Assembly (NCBI RefSeq): GCF_019443985.1
Contig: NZ_CP049303.1
Span: 496,001-560,000 of the forward strand
Source of the DNA: Liquorilactobacillus hordei DSM 19519
Lineage (GTDB): Bacteria; Bacillota; Bacilli; Lactobacillales; Lactobacillaceae
DNA length: 64,000 nucleotides
Direction: 5' to 3'
Below are positions 1 through 8,184 of this stretch, in pieces (position 1 is the stretch's first letter; each line of letters starts with the position of its first letter). The notes below the pieces were generated by a model. It was not told the DNA's origin. It was given only the letters and a program-made list of their open reading frames with translations, and ran no database searches. The position numbers and the translations under genes are program-made.

Positions 1-2498
1 GTTATGTTGCTAAGAATTCCCCGGGAAATATGTTTATGGTTGGCGACGTTAAACAATCAATTTATGGTTTTAGGTTAGCTGATCCAACGATGTTTCTAGA
101 TAAGTATCAGCACTATTCGCAAAATGGTGAAGCTGATGATAATCAGGGGAAAAAAGTTATTCTTGCAGAAAATTTTCGTTCTGTTAGAAACGTTACGGCT
201 TTTACAAACTTAATATTCAAACAGTTGATGGACTACCGGGTTGGGGAGTTAGACTATGATGAAGATGCACAATTAAAATTTGGTGCAAAATATTATCCAG
301 AGTTACCATCAAAAGCAGAAATTTTAATTTATGAATCTGAAGATGAAAAAGCAAGTACAAATGGTTTTGTCAATGACGATATGGATGAAGACTTCATTCC
401 TGATAGTACAGCACAAGGACAAGTTTTAGCAGTAATTAGTAAAGTTAAAGAGTTGATAGCACAAGGGAAAAAAATATATGATCGTGCAAAAGGCGAAGTC
501 CGAAAGTTGACGTACGGTGATATTGTTTTGTTAGCTCCAACGAGAAATAATAATTTGTTGATTATGGATGAATTTCAAAAAGCGGAAATTCCCATTTTTT
601 TGAACGATGCGCAGAACTATTTTCAGACGACAGAGATTCAGATAATGTTGTCTTTCCTAAAAATAATAGATAATCCCTTGCAAGATATTCCGTTAGTCAG
701 TGTTCTTAGATCTCCGATTGTGGGTTTGAAAGAAAATGCACTTGCCTACTTAAGAATTAATCAGCGTACGGGTGATTATTATCAGGCGTTGCAAAAGTTT
801 TGGGAGAACTTTGATAATACTACAGAAAGCAAATTTGGCAGAGAAATTTATGCGAAAATTGATTGGTTCATGAACCTTTTGAATGAGCTAAGAAACACTG
901 CAAGAAAAAATGAATTAGCGTCATTGATTTGGAAGATTTATGAAGAGACGGGGTTCTTGGATTATGTTGGTGGAATGCCTGGTGGAATACAAAGGCAAGC
1001 TAACTTGCATGCATTATATGAACGAGCAAGTGCGTATGAGAAAACGAGCTTCAAAGGACTTTTTCAGTTTGTTAGATTTGTTGACAGGATGCAAAAACAA
1101 AATCAGGATTTGACTGAAGCAATGGCAAAAAAAATAGATGATGCGATTCAGGTCATGACGATTCATGGAAGTAAAGGACTAGAATTTCCGGTGGTTTTCT
1201 TGATGGATGCAAATCATCAATTTAACGAACAAAATCTACGGCAAGATTATCTTTTAGATGTTCATAATGGTATTGGAATTTCATACCTTGATGACGAGCG
1301 GGTAAAAAAAGATACTTTGCCAAAAATAGCAATTAAAGACAGAGCACAAAAGAAAATGGCAGCTGAACAAATGAGATTGCTATATGTTGCATTAACGCGT
1401 GCAGAGCAGTTGCTATACATTGTTGGAACATATGCGAATAAGAAGACAGCAATTTCAAGTTGGAAACAGGCAGTCCAAGACCAACAAATGGTACTTAGCC
1501 CGACTATTAGACAACAAAGCAAAAATTTTATGGACTGGATAGGAATGTGTTTAGCAAGGACAAAATATTTTGCAGAAACATTTGAACTTTCAAGTACGGC
1601 GCCACAGGAAGTACAAGAAAGTACTGCAGATTTTTCAATTGAATTTTATGATAATTCGCATTTCAAGATGGAAAGTAATCAGCAAGCTGATTTGTTTAAG
1701 GTTCTGGATGAGGAACAGTCTCATTCTAGTAATTCTAATGAACTTGCAATTAGGAAGCTATTAAACTTTGAATATCCTGATTTGGATTTAACAATGACGA
1801 CTGCTTATCAAGCTGTTTCGGAAGTAAAACGTGTTTTTTCTGATCCTGTAGAAACAGAATTGCCTTTTTTAGAAAAGTGGGGGAAAAATACTTTCAAGAA
1901 AAAAGCTAACTGGGTCGTGAGCAAGGAATTTAAATTACCTACTTTTTTGAAAAGTGAAAAAAAAGCTACAGCTACACAAATTGGGACAGCAACTCATTTG
2001 GTGCTGCAAAAGATAGAGTTAGAAAAAAATGTTACAATTGAAACGATCGAACAAACAATCTCTAATTTAGTAACAGATAACTTATTGGAGAAAAATATTG
2101 CAGAAGAAATTGAAATATCTGCAATTGCTAATTTTTTTGCAAGTGATATTGGTAAATTATTTTTAAAAAACTCTCAATTGGTGAAGCGGGAAGTTCCCTT
2201 TTCAATGTTGATGCCTGTTAATGAATTGTTCCCAGATATTAAAACAAGCATTGCAGCGGATGTGCTCATTCACGGTATTATTGATGCGTATGTTCAAACA
2301 GATGAAGAAGTTATCTTACTGGATTATAAAACTGATTTTGTTGAACAGGGCGATATACAAAGAAAAAATGAGTTGGTCAGCCGTTATAAAGGCCAATTGA
2401 AGCTCTATGCAGTTGCTCTAGAGAAGGAATTAGGACAAAAAGTAACGCATAAATATCTTTATTTACTGGGCATAAATGAACTAGTCGAAGTTTTTTAA
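1..2498 (+). CDS. addA: ATP-dependent helicase/nuclease AddA, 5' truncated
   Basis: This is the C-terminal two thirds of AddA (RexA), the UvrD-like helicase and RecB-type nuclease subunit that works with AddB in double-strand-break end resection. The frame is open from base 3, so the gene begins outside the window. Visible motifs are the helicase motif GDVKQSIYGFR at the very start, TIHGSKGLEF about 375 residues after the first internal Met, RLLYVALTRAE near 449, and the nuclease motif LLDYKTD near 763. The family is about 1200-1250 residues, so roughly 830 are seen here. The stop overlaps the convergent esterase gene by 4 bases. Identification is firm; only the 5' end is missing. Confidence 0.95.
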   Translation, partial: YVAKNSPGNMFMVGDVKQSIYGFRLADPTMFLDKYQHYSQNGEADDNQGKKVILAENFRSVRNVTAFTNLIFKQLMDYRVGELDYDEDAQLKFGAKYYPELPSKAEILIYESEDEKASTNGFVNDDMDEDFIPDSTAQGQVLAVISKVKELIAQGKKIYDRAKGEVRKLTYGDIVLLAPTRNNNLLIMDEFQKAEIPIFLNDAQNYFQTTEIQIMLSFLKIIDNPLQDIPLVSVLRSPIVGLKENALAYLRINQRTGDYYQALQKFWENFDNTTESKFGREIYAKIDWFMNLLNELRNTARKNELASLIWKIYEETGFLDYVGGMPGGIQRQANLHALYERASAYEKTSFKGLFQFVRFVDRMQKQNQDLTEAMAKKIDDAIQVMTIHGSKGLEFPVVFLMDANHQFNEQNLRQDYLLDVHNGIGISYLDDERVKKDTLPKIAIKDRAQKKMAAEQMRLLYVALTRAEQLLYIVGTYANKKTAISSWKQAVQDQQMVLSPTIRQQSKNFMDWIGMCLARTKYFAETFELSSTAPQEVQESTADFSIEFYDNSHFKMESNQQADLFKVLDEEQSHSSNSNELAIRKLLNFEYPDLDLTMTTAYQAVSEVKRVFSDPVETELPFLEKWGKNTFKKKANWVVSKEFKLPTFLKSEKKATATQIGTATHLVLQKIELEKNVTIETIEQTISNLVTDNLLEKNIAEEIEISAIANFFASDIGKLFLKNSQLVKREVPFSMLMPVNELFPDIKTSIAADVLIHGIIDAYVQTDEEVILLDYKTDFVEQGDIQRKNELVSRYKGQLKLYAVALEKELGQKVTHKYLYLLGINELVEVF

Positions 2499-3316
2499 AC
2501 ATCAAACTGTGATAAAATCCATTCAATTGCAAGATCGACCCAGGTTGCAACATGGGGGTTAATATCTGAAGCTCCCTTCTCTGGACGTGCAGTAAGTGAG
2601 TTAGCCAGAACAGTTCCATGAATACCAGATGAGAAAATGTGTGATTCAAAGGATATTTTATTTTTAGCTAATTGGTTGATATAACCCAGTGTGTTGCTGA
2701 GTGGTACAGCAGTATCTGTGTAGGAACTCCAGATAAACGTGGGTGGTGTTTTAGCATTAACTAATTTTTGAGTATTTATCAGTTCTGGTACTGCTGTTAC
2801 GTGGTTAATTCCGACTGATTTATCTGTAAAAAAGCTGGTTAAGTCGGTCAAGGGATATGCTAAAATCTGTGCATTAGGTTTGATACTTTCGCTGGACAGA
2901 GCTAATTCACTAGCTAATTTAACTGTTGACCATGTGCCGGCTAGTGCAGAAACAATATGTCCACCGGCTGAAAAGCCCAGTGTAATAATTGCATTGGGAT
3001 CCTGATTGAATTTTTTAGCATTGGTGCGGATAAAAGCAACAGTTGAAGCTAGTTCATGCAAGGGTTTTGGATAAAGTGATTCTGTCTCGGGTAGAAGTAA
3101 CGAGTAGTTCAGTGAATAGACATTAAACCCACGAGAGTGAAAAGCAAGTGCCGCCAGTGTATTCTCTCTTTGAGAAAGATGCTTAAAGCTGCCTCCTGCA
3201 CAAAGAATAATTCCAGGAAATTGCGAAGCTTGTGGAGTTGTTACGGGTAGGACATATGCGGTTGCAGTGACAAGACTTTCATTAGGTAAAGGAATAGTAA
3301 GATTTGTTATTGACAT
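2495..3316 (-). CDS. alpha/beta hydrolase, acetyl-esterase-like
   Basis: A 273-residue cytoplasmic alpha/beta hydrolase of the BD-FAE/Aes esterase type. It has an oxyanion-hole segment near residue 40 (CAGGSF in place of the usual HGGG), a nucleophile elbow GFSAGG with the serine near 116, an acid candidate in SSYTDTAVP and a C-terminal histidine in SSGIHG. These suit short-chain ester hydrolysis; the substrate cannot be read. I chose the ATG at 3316 because AGGTG lies six bases before it; a GTG three codons upstream is also open. The gene is convergent with addA and their stops overlap, so the two messages are antisense at their ends. Confidence 0.8.
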   Translation of the reverse strand: MSITNLTIPLPNESLVTATAYVLPVTTPQASQFPGIILCAGGSFKHLSQRENTLAALAFHSRGFNVYSLNYSLLLPETESLYPKPLHELASTVAFIRTNAKKFNQDPNAIITLGFSAGGHIVSALAGTWSTVKLASELALSSESIKPNAQILAYPLTDLTSFFTDKSVGINHVTAVPELINTQKLVNAKTPPTFIWSSYTDTAVPLSNTLGYINQLAKNKISFESHIFSSGIHGTVLANSLTARPEKGASDINPHVATWVDLAIEWILSQFDV

Positions 3317-3422
3317 TGCATGCACCTGACTTTCATAAAAATAAGAATTTCTTGATTATTTTAGCACATCAATTTCTTTAAGCAAAATAGTTAAATTTAT
3401 AAATATTAGGAGGGTGATTTAT

Positions 3423-3869
3423 TTGTTCCCAGAACAACTAAAAGCATTACGCAGAGGAAGCGGACTAACACTTTCACAGTTGGCAAAACAGTTAAATGAG
3501 ATGAATATTGATGATGAATTAAGGACTCATCCTAATTCTGGACCACAGATTGGCAGTTGGGAGCGTGGCATTAATACACCATCTTATTCAGAAGTTATGA
3601 AATTAGCGATTTTTTTTGGGGTATCACTCGATTTTATAGTTGGTAGGGTTAACCAACAAATTGATATTGAGAAGATATTTACTTTGAATAATGATTTGAT
3701 ATTTGATGGAAAACAACTATCTAGTAAAGAACGTGCAGAAAGTTATAGCATTTTAAAAGCGTATTTTATTGGTAAGAATTTAACAGATTCACATGGTTCC
3801 GAGAACAAAGAAAGTAGAGATTATAAGGAAATTACACTTAATTTTAACGACAAAAAGCTAACTGATTAA
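3423..3869 (+). CDS. XRE-family helix-turn-helix regulator
   Basis: A 148-residue protein with an N-terminal Cro/C1-type HTH over about residues 4-60: LKALRRGSGLTLSQLAKQL, a loop longer than usual, and IGSWERGINTPSYSEVMKLA, followed by the typical FFGVSLDFIVGR end. The C-terminal 80 residues are not recognisable and are rich in charged residues. The likely start is the TTG at 3423, nine bases after AGGAGG (3408-3413). A GTG at 3414 is in frame but abuts the ribosome site. It is transcribed ahead of the TerC gene with an 86-base gap. Target genes are unknown. Confidence 0.8.
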   Translation: MFPEQLKALRRGSGLTLSQLAKQLNEMNIDDELRTHPNSGPQIGSWERGINTPSYSEVMKLAIFFGVSLDFIVGRVNQQIDIEKIFTLNNDLIFDGKQLSSKERAESYSILKAYFIGKNLTDSHGSENKESRDYKEITLNFNDKKLTD

Positions 3870-3955
3870 TATTGCTGATTGAATAGTTTAATTGAATTTT
3901 GTAATATGTTAAGATTAACTTAAATTAATAAAATCGGTTACAGGAGGATTTTTTG

Positions 3956-4678
3956 TTGGATATTATTTCTAAACTGTATGGCCCATTTTTCGATGTTGAG
4001 AATTGGAAATTAGTAATTGAATCTGGAAGTGATTGGCTTGTAATTTTGTCACTTGCATTAATAGAATGTTTACTTTCAGTAGATAACGCAATTGTGTTGG
4101 CTGCACAAACAAAGGCCTTGCCTACAAAAAAAGAACAAGAGAAATCTCTCTTTTATGGTTTGTGGGGAGCATATGTTTTTCGTTTCCTAATTATCGGGAT
4201 AGGGACATATTTAATAAATTTTTGGGAGATTAAGGTGTTGGGAGCTGGATACTTACTTTATTTAGCACTCGCTCATTTTTATCATATGTATCACCCAATT
4301 ACTAAGAAGAAAAAGGACAAAGGAAAGAGATTGTTACCTTTATTTTGGTCTGTCGTTATCTCAATTGAATTGATGGATATCGTCTTTTCGATTGATTCAG
4401 TGCTAGCCTCGTTGGCGATTTCTTCAAATCCAGTAATTGTATTGATAGGTGGAATGATTGGAATTTTATGTATGCGTGGAATCGCTGAAATAATAATCAA
4501 ACTCATGGAGATTATTCCTGAACTTGAGGTAATGGCGTATGCTTTAATTGGATTAATCGCAGTAAAATTATTTATTTCAATTCCTATGATTGATATTGAA
4601 ATTCCTGCACCTTTATTTGCAGGTGTTGTGCTGTTAGCAATTTTGGTTACATTTGTTGTAAATCGTGTAAGAAGATAA
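3956..4678 (+). CDS. TerC-family integral membrane protein
   Basis: A 240-residue polytopic membrane protein of the TerC/YceF/YkoY family. The conserved acidic intramembrane motifs are present twice: ECLLSVDNAIVLA near residue 38 and DIVFSIDSVLAS near 141, plus about seven hydrophobic segments. In Bacillus the related MeeY/MeeF proteins export manganese to metallate secreted enzymes, so a metal-export role is likely here, but the ion is inferred. The TTG at 3956 has AGGAGG (3942-3947) eight bases upstream; the TTG one codon earlier is less well spaced. I see no yybP-ykoY manganese riboswitch in the short leader. Confidence 0.85.
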   Translation: MDIISKLYGPFFDVENWKLVIESGSDWLVILSLALIECLLSVDNAIVLAAQTKALPTKKEQEKSLFYGLWGAYVFRFLIIGIGTYLINFWEIKVLGAGYLLYLALAHFYHMYHPITKKKKDKGKRLLPLFWSVVISIELMDIVFSIDSVLASLAISSNPVIVLIGGMIGILCMRGIAEIIIKLMEIIPELEVMAYALIGLIAVKLFISIPMIDIEIPAPLFAGVVLLAILVTFVVNRVRR

Positions 4679-4726
4679 CTGAAAGAAAAGCATACTTTAA
4701 AACTCAAAAGGCTGGTGACTAGAGGA

Positions 4727-5542
4727 ATGTATAAGTTAATTGCATGTGATTTAGACGAGACACTCTTGAATGATCAAAAGGAGATTTCATCAAGAAATGT
4801 TCAAGCAATCAAGCAAGCAGTTGCAAAAGGTGTTTTCTTTGTTCCAAATACTGGGCGTAATTTTTTGACAGTCCAGGATAATTTGCGTGAATTAGGACTG
4901 TATCAACAAGCAAATTCATATGTGATTTCATTTAACGGTGGTGCAATTGTAGAAAATCGCGGGAATCAGGTCCTAACGACTAATTTTTTACCATTTGATG
5001 TAGTTAAGCGCCTCTTTGAACTAGGTTTAAAGAATGATTACTGTATTCATGTTTATTCGCTAGATAAACTTTATATTTGGAATATTAATAATGAAGAGGT
5101 TAATTACCTTTCTGGAAGAGTTTCTGATTGGGAAGAGCTAAAAGAAGATAACATAGACGCACTGGAAAAAGTTAAGTTGATAAAGATAATTTTTAATGTG
5201 GCAAGCAAAAATGAACGCAAGGAAATGGAAAAAGTAGTTCGAAAGAATATTGATTATTCTTTGAATATTACTTTTTCATCAGATCGATACATTGAATTCA
5301 ATTCCTCGGAAGCTGATAAGGGGCAGGCACTCTCGAAGTTAGGAAAAATGTTAAATATTGAAGAACATGAAATTATCGCAATTGGGGATAATGGAAATGA
5401 TTTAGCAATGATAAAAACTGCGGGTCTTGGCGTGGCGGTTGCAAATGCTCATGAGTTGATAAAGGAAAATGCTAATTTTATTACTTCAAATGATAATAAT
5501 AACAGTGCAGTCGCAGAAGTTATTGAGAAATTCATCTTGTGA
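4727..5542 (+). CDS. HAD-superfamily Cof-type phosphatase
   Basis: A 271-residue HAD phosphatase of the Cof/YidA class IIB type, which dephosphorylates sugar phosphates or phosphorylated cofactors in the cytoplasm. Motif I is CDLDETLL with the nucleophile Asp near residue 8, the lysine is in SSEADKGQAL, and motif IV is IGDNGNDLAMI near residue 222. The ATG at 4727 gives the normal family N-terminus (MYKLIACDLD). A GTG at 4715 is open, but GGTGA at 4714-4718 works better as the ribosome site for 4727. The stop lies just ahead of the thioredoxin gene, so the two are probably cotranscribed. Substrate not determinable. Confidence 0.88.
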   Translation: MYKLIACDLDETLLNDQKEISSRNVQAIKQAVAKGVFFVPNTGRNFLTVQDNLRELGLYQQANSYVISFNGGAIVENRGNQVLTTNFLPFDVVKRLFELGLKNDYCIHVYSLDKLYIWNINNEEVNYLSGRVSDWEELKEDNIDALEKVKLIKIIFNVASKNERKEMEKVVRKNIDYSLNITFSSDRYIEFNSSEADKGQALSKLGKMLNIEEHEIIAIGDNGNDLAMIKTAGLGVAVANAHELIKENANFITSNDNNNSAVAEVIEKFIL

Positions 5543-5559
5543 AAATCGGAGGTGAGGGC

Positions 5560-5895
5560 ATGGTGACTGAGATACAAAATGAGTCAGATATTCCTCTTAC
5601 AGGTCTAGCACTTATTGATTTTCATGCAGATTGGTGTGGACCATGCCAGATGTTTGCGCCTGTCTTTGCAGAATTAGAGGAAAATTTTGGTGATGAGGTT
5701 TTTTTTGGTAGTGTAGATGTTCAAGAGAAGCAAAAAATGGCTCATAGCTTTGGTGTAATGAGTATTCCTTGTACACTTTTATTTGAAAATGGGATTCCAA
5801 AAGAAAAGGTACAAGGTTATAAACCATATGGCAAGTTTGAAACCTATCTTGAACAAAAAATTGAGTCATTGACGTTAACCAACAGGAATAAGTGA
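5560..5895 (+). CDS. thioredoxin-like protein with CGPC active site
   Basis: A 111-residue thioredoxin-fold protein with the canonical redox site WCGPC at residues 25-29 and the cis-proline at residue 70. The residue after the cis-proline is Cys (SIPCT) where ordinary thioredoxins carry Thr, giving a third cysteine near the active site. It has no signal peptide, so it should be a cytoplasmic disulfide reductase. The start at 5560 follows a strong GGAGGTGAG (5548-5556); an earlier in-frame GTG overlapping the previous stop is unlikely. It lies between the HAD phosphatase and the aldo/keto reductase, with 17- and 18-base gaps that suggest one transcript. Confidence 0.85.
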   Translation: MVTEIQNESDIPLTGLALIDFHADWCGPCQMFAPVFAELEENFGDEVFFGSVDVQEKQKMAHSFGVMSIPCTLLFENGIPKEKVQGYKPYGKFETYLEQKIESLTLTNRNK

Positions 5896-5913
5896 AAGAA
5901 AGGAATGGTGTAG

Positions 5914-6906
5914 ATGTTTAAAGCTGATGATAAACGATATGAGTATCTACCAGTGAGACGAGTTGGGTCAACCGGATTGATATTGCCAGTTATTTCACTT
6001 GGATTGTGGCGGAACTTTGACAGTAAAAGTCCTTATTATGATCGTAAACAATTGATTCTGCACGCTTTTAACAAAGGACTGTTTAGTTTTGACTGTGCTG
6101 ACCGGTACGGAAGTCCTGAAGTTGGATCAGCAGAATCTTTACTAGGTAATATTCTAAAAAATGAACTGCAACCATATCGTGATGAGCTCGTAATAACGAC
6201 AAAAGTTGGCTATGAGACTGGACCAGGACCATATGGACAGATGCTATCAAGAAAATCAATATTGCAGTCAATTGATCATAGCTTGAAACGTCTTCAGACT
6301 GACTATGTGGATATTTATTATGCCCATCGTTTTGATCCAGAGACAGATCTTTTCGAATCTGTACAAGCGTTGGATCAAGTTGTTAGGCAGGGTAAGGCAC
6401 TTTATATTGGGATTTCGAATTTTGATAATGAGCAAACTAAAGATGCAATTAAACTTTTTAAAGAGCTTGGAACACCTTTTACCGTTAACCAAGTTTCATA
6501 TAATATGTTGAATACAACAATAGAAAATGACGGGTTATTGGATACGCTTAGAAAAGAACAAAAAGGATTGGTTGCATATGGTCCCTTAGCAGAAGGCTTA
6601 CTAAGTTCTCGTTATTTGAAAGAAATACCTGCGGACTTTCCTATCCATCGTACAAGTGAACAAATTTTTGATGAGGGCACAAAAAATCTTTTGAGTAAAC
6701 TAAATGCATTAAATGAATTTGCACAAAAAAGGAATCAAACACTAGCGCAATTAGCTTTATCATGGTTACTTGCTGATCAAGTGGTCTCAAGTGTGATAAT
6801 TGGAACAACTAGTGAAGCTCACTTGGATGATAATCTAGAAGCAGCTAAGAAATTAGCATTTACAGATGATGAAAAAAATGAAATTAAGAAAATATTGGGT
6901 AAATAG
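5914..6906 (+). CDS. aldo/keto reductase
   Basis: A 330-residue NADPH-dependent oxidoreductase of the aldo/keto reductase TIM-barrel family, closest in pattern to the YghZ/Kv-beta-like group. The catalytic tetrad can be placed: Asp and Tyr in FDCADRYGSPE, Lys in ITTKVGY, and His in YYAHRFDP. The cofactor-loop region near the end is SVIIGTTSEAHLDDNLEAA. Such enzymes reduce aldehydes and ketones such as methylglyoxal or L-glyceraldehyde 3-phosphate; the true substrate is not readable. It is the last gene of the HAD-thioredoxin-AKR run. No clear terminator follows before the queT leader. Confidence 0.88.
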   Translation: MFKADDKRYEYLPVRRVGSTGLILPVISLGLWRNFDSKSPYYDRKQLILHAFNKGLFSFDCADRYGSPEVGSAESLLGNILKNELQPYRDELVITTKVGYETGPGPYGQMLSRKSILQSIDHSLKRLQTDYVDIYYAHRFDPETDLFESVQALDQVVRQGKALYIGISNFDNEQTKDAIKLFKELGTPFTVNQVSYNMLNTTIENDGLLDTLRKEQKGLVAYGPLAEGLLSSRYLKEIPADFPIHRTSEQIFDEGTKNLLSKLNALNEFAQKRNQTLAQLALSWLLADQVVSSVIIGTTSEAHLDDNLEAAKKLAFTDDEKNEIKKILGK

Positions 6907-7006
6907 TTAGTAATATCGATATATAGAATTGCTAAACGATGAAGAGGTGTGGAAATTAGTCTATTAGACTGTTAAGCACTCTCTTTTTATTTGTATAATT
7001 TTTTGT

Positions 7007-7012
7007 TATAAT
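7007..7012 (+). promoter_or_regulatory. candidate -10 box of queT
   Basis: A perfect TATAAT lies 17 bases ahead of the first riboswitch stem, a fitting place for a start site that would include the whole aptamer. The -35 region is weak. A second TATAAT occurs at 6994-6999, so the exact start is uncertain. Confidence 0.5.
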
Positions 7013-7027
7013 CATAAACAGTGTCAA

Positions 7028-7066
7028 TGGTGGTTCGCGAAAATCCCACCAGAATAAAAAACTAGA
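7028..7066 (+). promoter_or_regulatory. preQ1-I riboswitch
   Basis: The leader of queT matches the class I preQ1 aptamer. A stem is formed by GGTGG (7029-7033) and the CCACC end of the CCCACC block (7045-7050), with the loop holding TTCGC, followed by an A-rich tail AATAAAAAACTA that docks into the stem as an H-type pseudoknot. The ribosome site AAAGAGG (7066-7072) begins right after the tail, so ligand binding should hide it and lower translation. preQ1 is the queuosine precursor, and the downstream gene is its proposed transporter. Confidence 0.88.
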
Positions 7067-7080
7067 AAGAGGTATTATAG

Positions 7081-7572
7081 ATGCAAAATTCACACGAAAA
7101 AACAGTGGGGATTATTAAGGCCGGATTGATTGCTGCGATGTATGTCGTGTTGACTTTATCCGCTTCCGGGTTAGCGTACGGACCAATCCAGTTTAGGTTG
7201 TCGGAAACTCTAAATAATCTTGCGGTTTTTAATAAACGTTATATTTGGGCAGTTACAATTGGTTGTGTAATTGCAAATATATGGTCTAGTCTTGGAGTGG
7301 CAGATGTTATTTTTGGATCACTAGGTTCGCTCATGATGACATCACTTAGCTATTGGTTGAGTAAATACGCAAAGACTACAACAGGCAAATTAATGATTAG
7401 TGTGGCTGTATGTACAGTTTCTATGTGGAGCGTTGCACTGGAACTTTATTTAATTAGTCGTGCTCCCTTTTGGGAAACGTATTTAACAGTTGCTGCCGGA
7501 GAATTTGCAGTGTCAGTTTTAGGGGCAGCTATTATCAAGGTAGTTAGTTTAAGGGTAGATTTTAAGAAATAA
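7081..7572 (+). CDS. queT: queuosine precursor transporter QueT
   Basis: A 163-residue membrane protein of the QueT family, the substrate-specific S component of an energy-coupling-factor (ECF) transporter for the queuosine precursor preQ1 or a related base. Five to six hydrophobic segments are visible, with family-typical stretches YGPIQFRLSETLN and FGSLGSLMMT. The preQ1-I riboswitch directly upstream supports the assignment independently of the protein. The ECF energising genes are not in this window. Length is normal for the family. A terminator follows about 100 bases downstream. Confidence 0.92.
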   Translation: MQNSHEKTVGIIKAGLIAAMYVVLTLSASGLAYGPIQFRLSETLNNLAVFNKRYIWAVTIGCVIANIWSSLGVADVIFGSLGSLMMTSLSYWLSKYAKTTTGKLMISVAVCTVSMWSVALELYLISRAPFWETYLTVAAGEFAVSVLGAAIIKVVSLRVDFKK

Positions 7573-7616
7573 TACAGAAAAAAATGATTTTAATACTTTT
7601 CATATATATAAAAAGA

Positions 7617-7662
7617 AGTGTTAAGTCGGAAAATTTTGAATTATGGAACAATATTTATACGA
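7617..7662 (+). repeat. dispersed intergenic repeat, short copy
   Basis: The stretch containing TTAAGTCGGAAAATTTTGAA and ending in GGAACAATATTTATACG matches the first and last parts of the repeat seen at 32696-32775. It sits between queT and its terminator. Confidence 0.55.
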
Positions 7663-7670
7663 AAGAAATA

Positions 7671-7714
7671 GAGAGATTGAACCAAAAGTTAACTTTTGAC
7701 CCAACCTCTTTTTT
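7671..7714 (+). terminator. rho-independent terminator after queT
   Basis: A stem built from AGAG...TTG, an inner CAAAAGTT/AACTTTTG palindrome and CAA...CCTCT is followed by a run of T. It can serve queT, and the AT-rich palindrome may also stop transcription of the VOC gene from the other side. Confidence 0.75.
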
Positions 7715-7792
7715 GTAATTTCTATATTAGGTTAATACTAGACACAGGTTTCATAAAGTAGAGAGCACCTTTTACTAAGTATAAGTGACCAA

Positions 7793-8155
7793 TTAATGTT
7801 TATAAAAGGCGATTTCAATTATATTTTCATCATAATCTTTTACGCTAATCACAGTCATTTTGCCAGCAGCTCCACTTTTTTCAATAGGCCCAGTGAGTAC
7901 AGGAACGTAATAGCTAGCAAGGTGATTAAGCACGTCTTCTAGAGGTGTGCTCGCTACGAGACAGAAGGTAATATTTTGACTGCTTTTTGCCGAAGAAACT
8001 AATTGTAGTTCTAATAGTTGGTGACCACAGCGCATAATGGCTTTCTCATTATCTTCAGAAATAATTGGCATATCAAAGACTTCATGATAGAAGCGGACAG
8101 CGCGTGCAATATTAGTAACAGGTAAAACAAGATGATCAATTCGTTTGATATTCAT
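7793..8155 (-). CDS. VOC (glyoxalase/dioxygenase superfamily) protein
   Basis: A 120-residue single-domain vicinal-oxygen-chelate protein. It starts with the usual RIDHLVLPVTN strand, in which His is a metal ligand candidate, continues with the helix ARAVRFYHEVFDM, and ends with a metal-ligand candidate Glu in ENIIEIAFY. Such stand-alone proteins are often annotated as glyoxalase or bleomycin-resistance-like; the substrate is unknown. AAGGAGTG precedes the ATG. It starts 29 bases after the MATE exporter gene on the same strand, so the two are probably one operon, which would suit a detoxification role, but that is inference. Confidence 0.82.
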   Translation of the reverse strand: MNIKRIDHLVLPVTNIARAVRFYHEVFDMPIISEDNEKAIMRCGHQLLELQLVSSAKSSQNITFCLVASTPLEDVLNHLASYYVPVLTGPIEKSGAAGKMTVISVKDYDENIIEIAFYKH

Positions 8156-8184
8156 TAAGTAACACTCCTTACGGATAGATTATA

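Noticed and set aside
3870..3955. yybP-ykoY manganese riboswitch before the TerC gene
   Set aside because: The leader is only about 85 bases, and I see none of the conserved aptamer elements.
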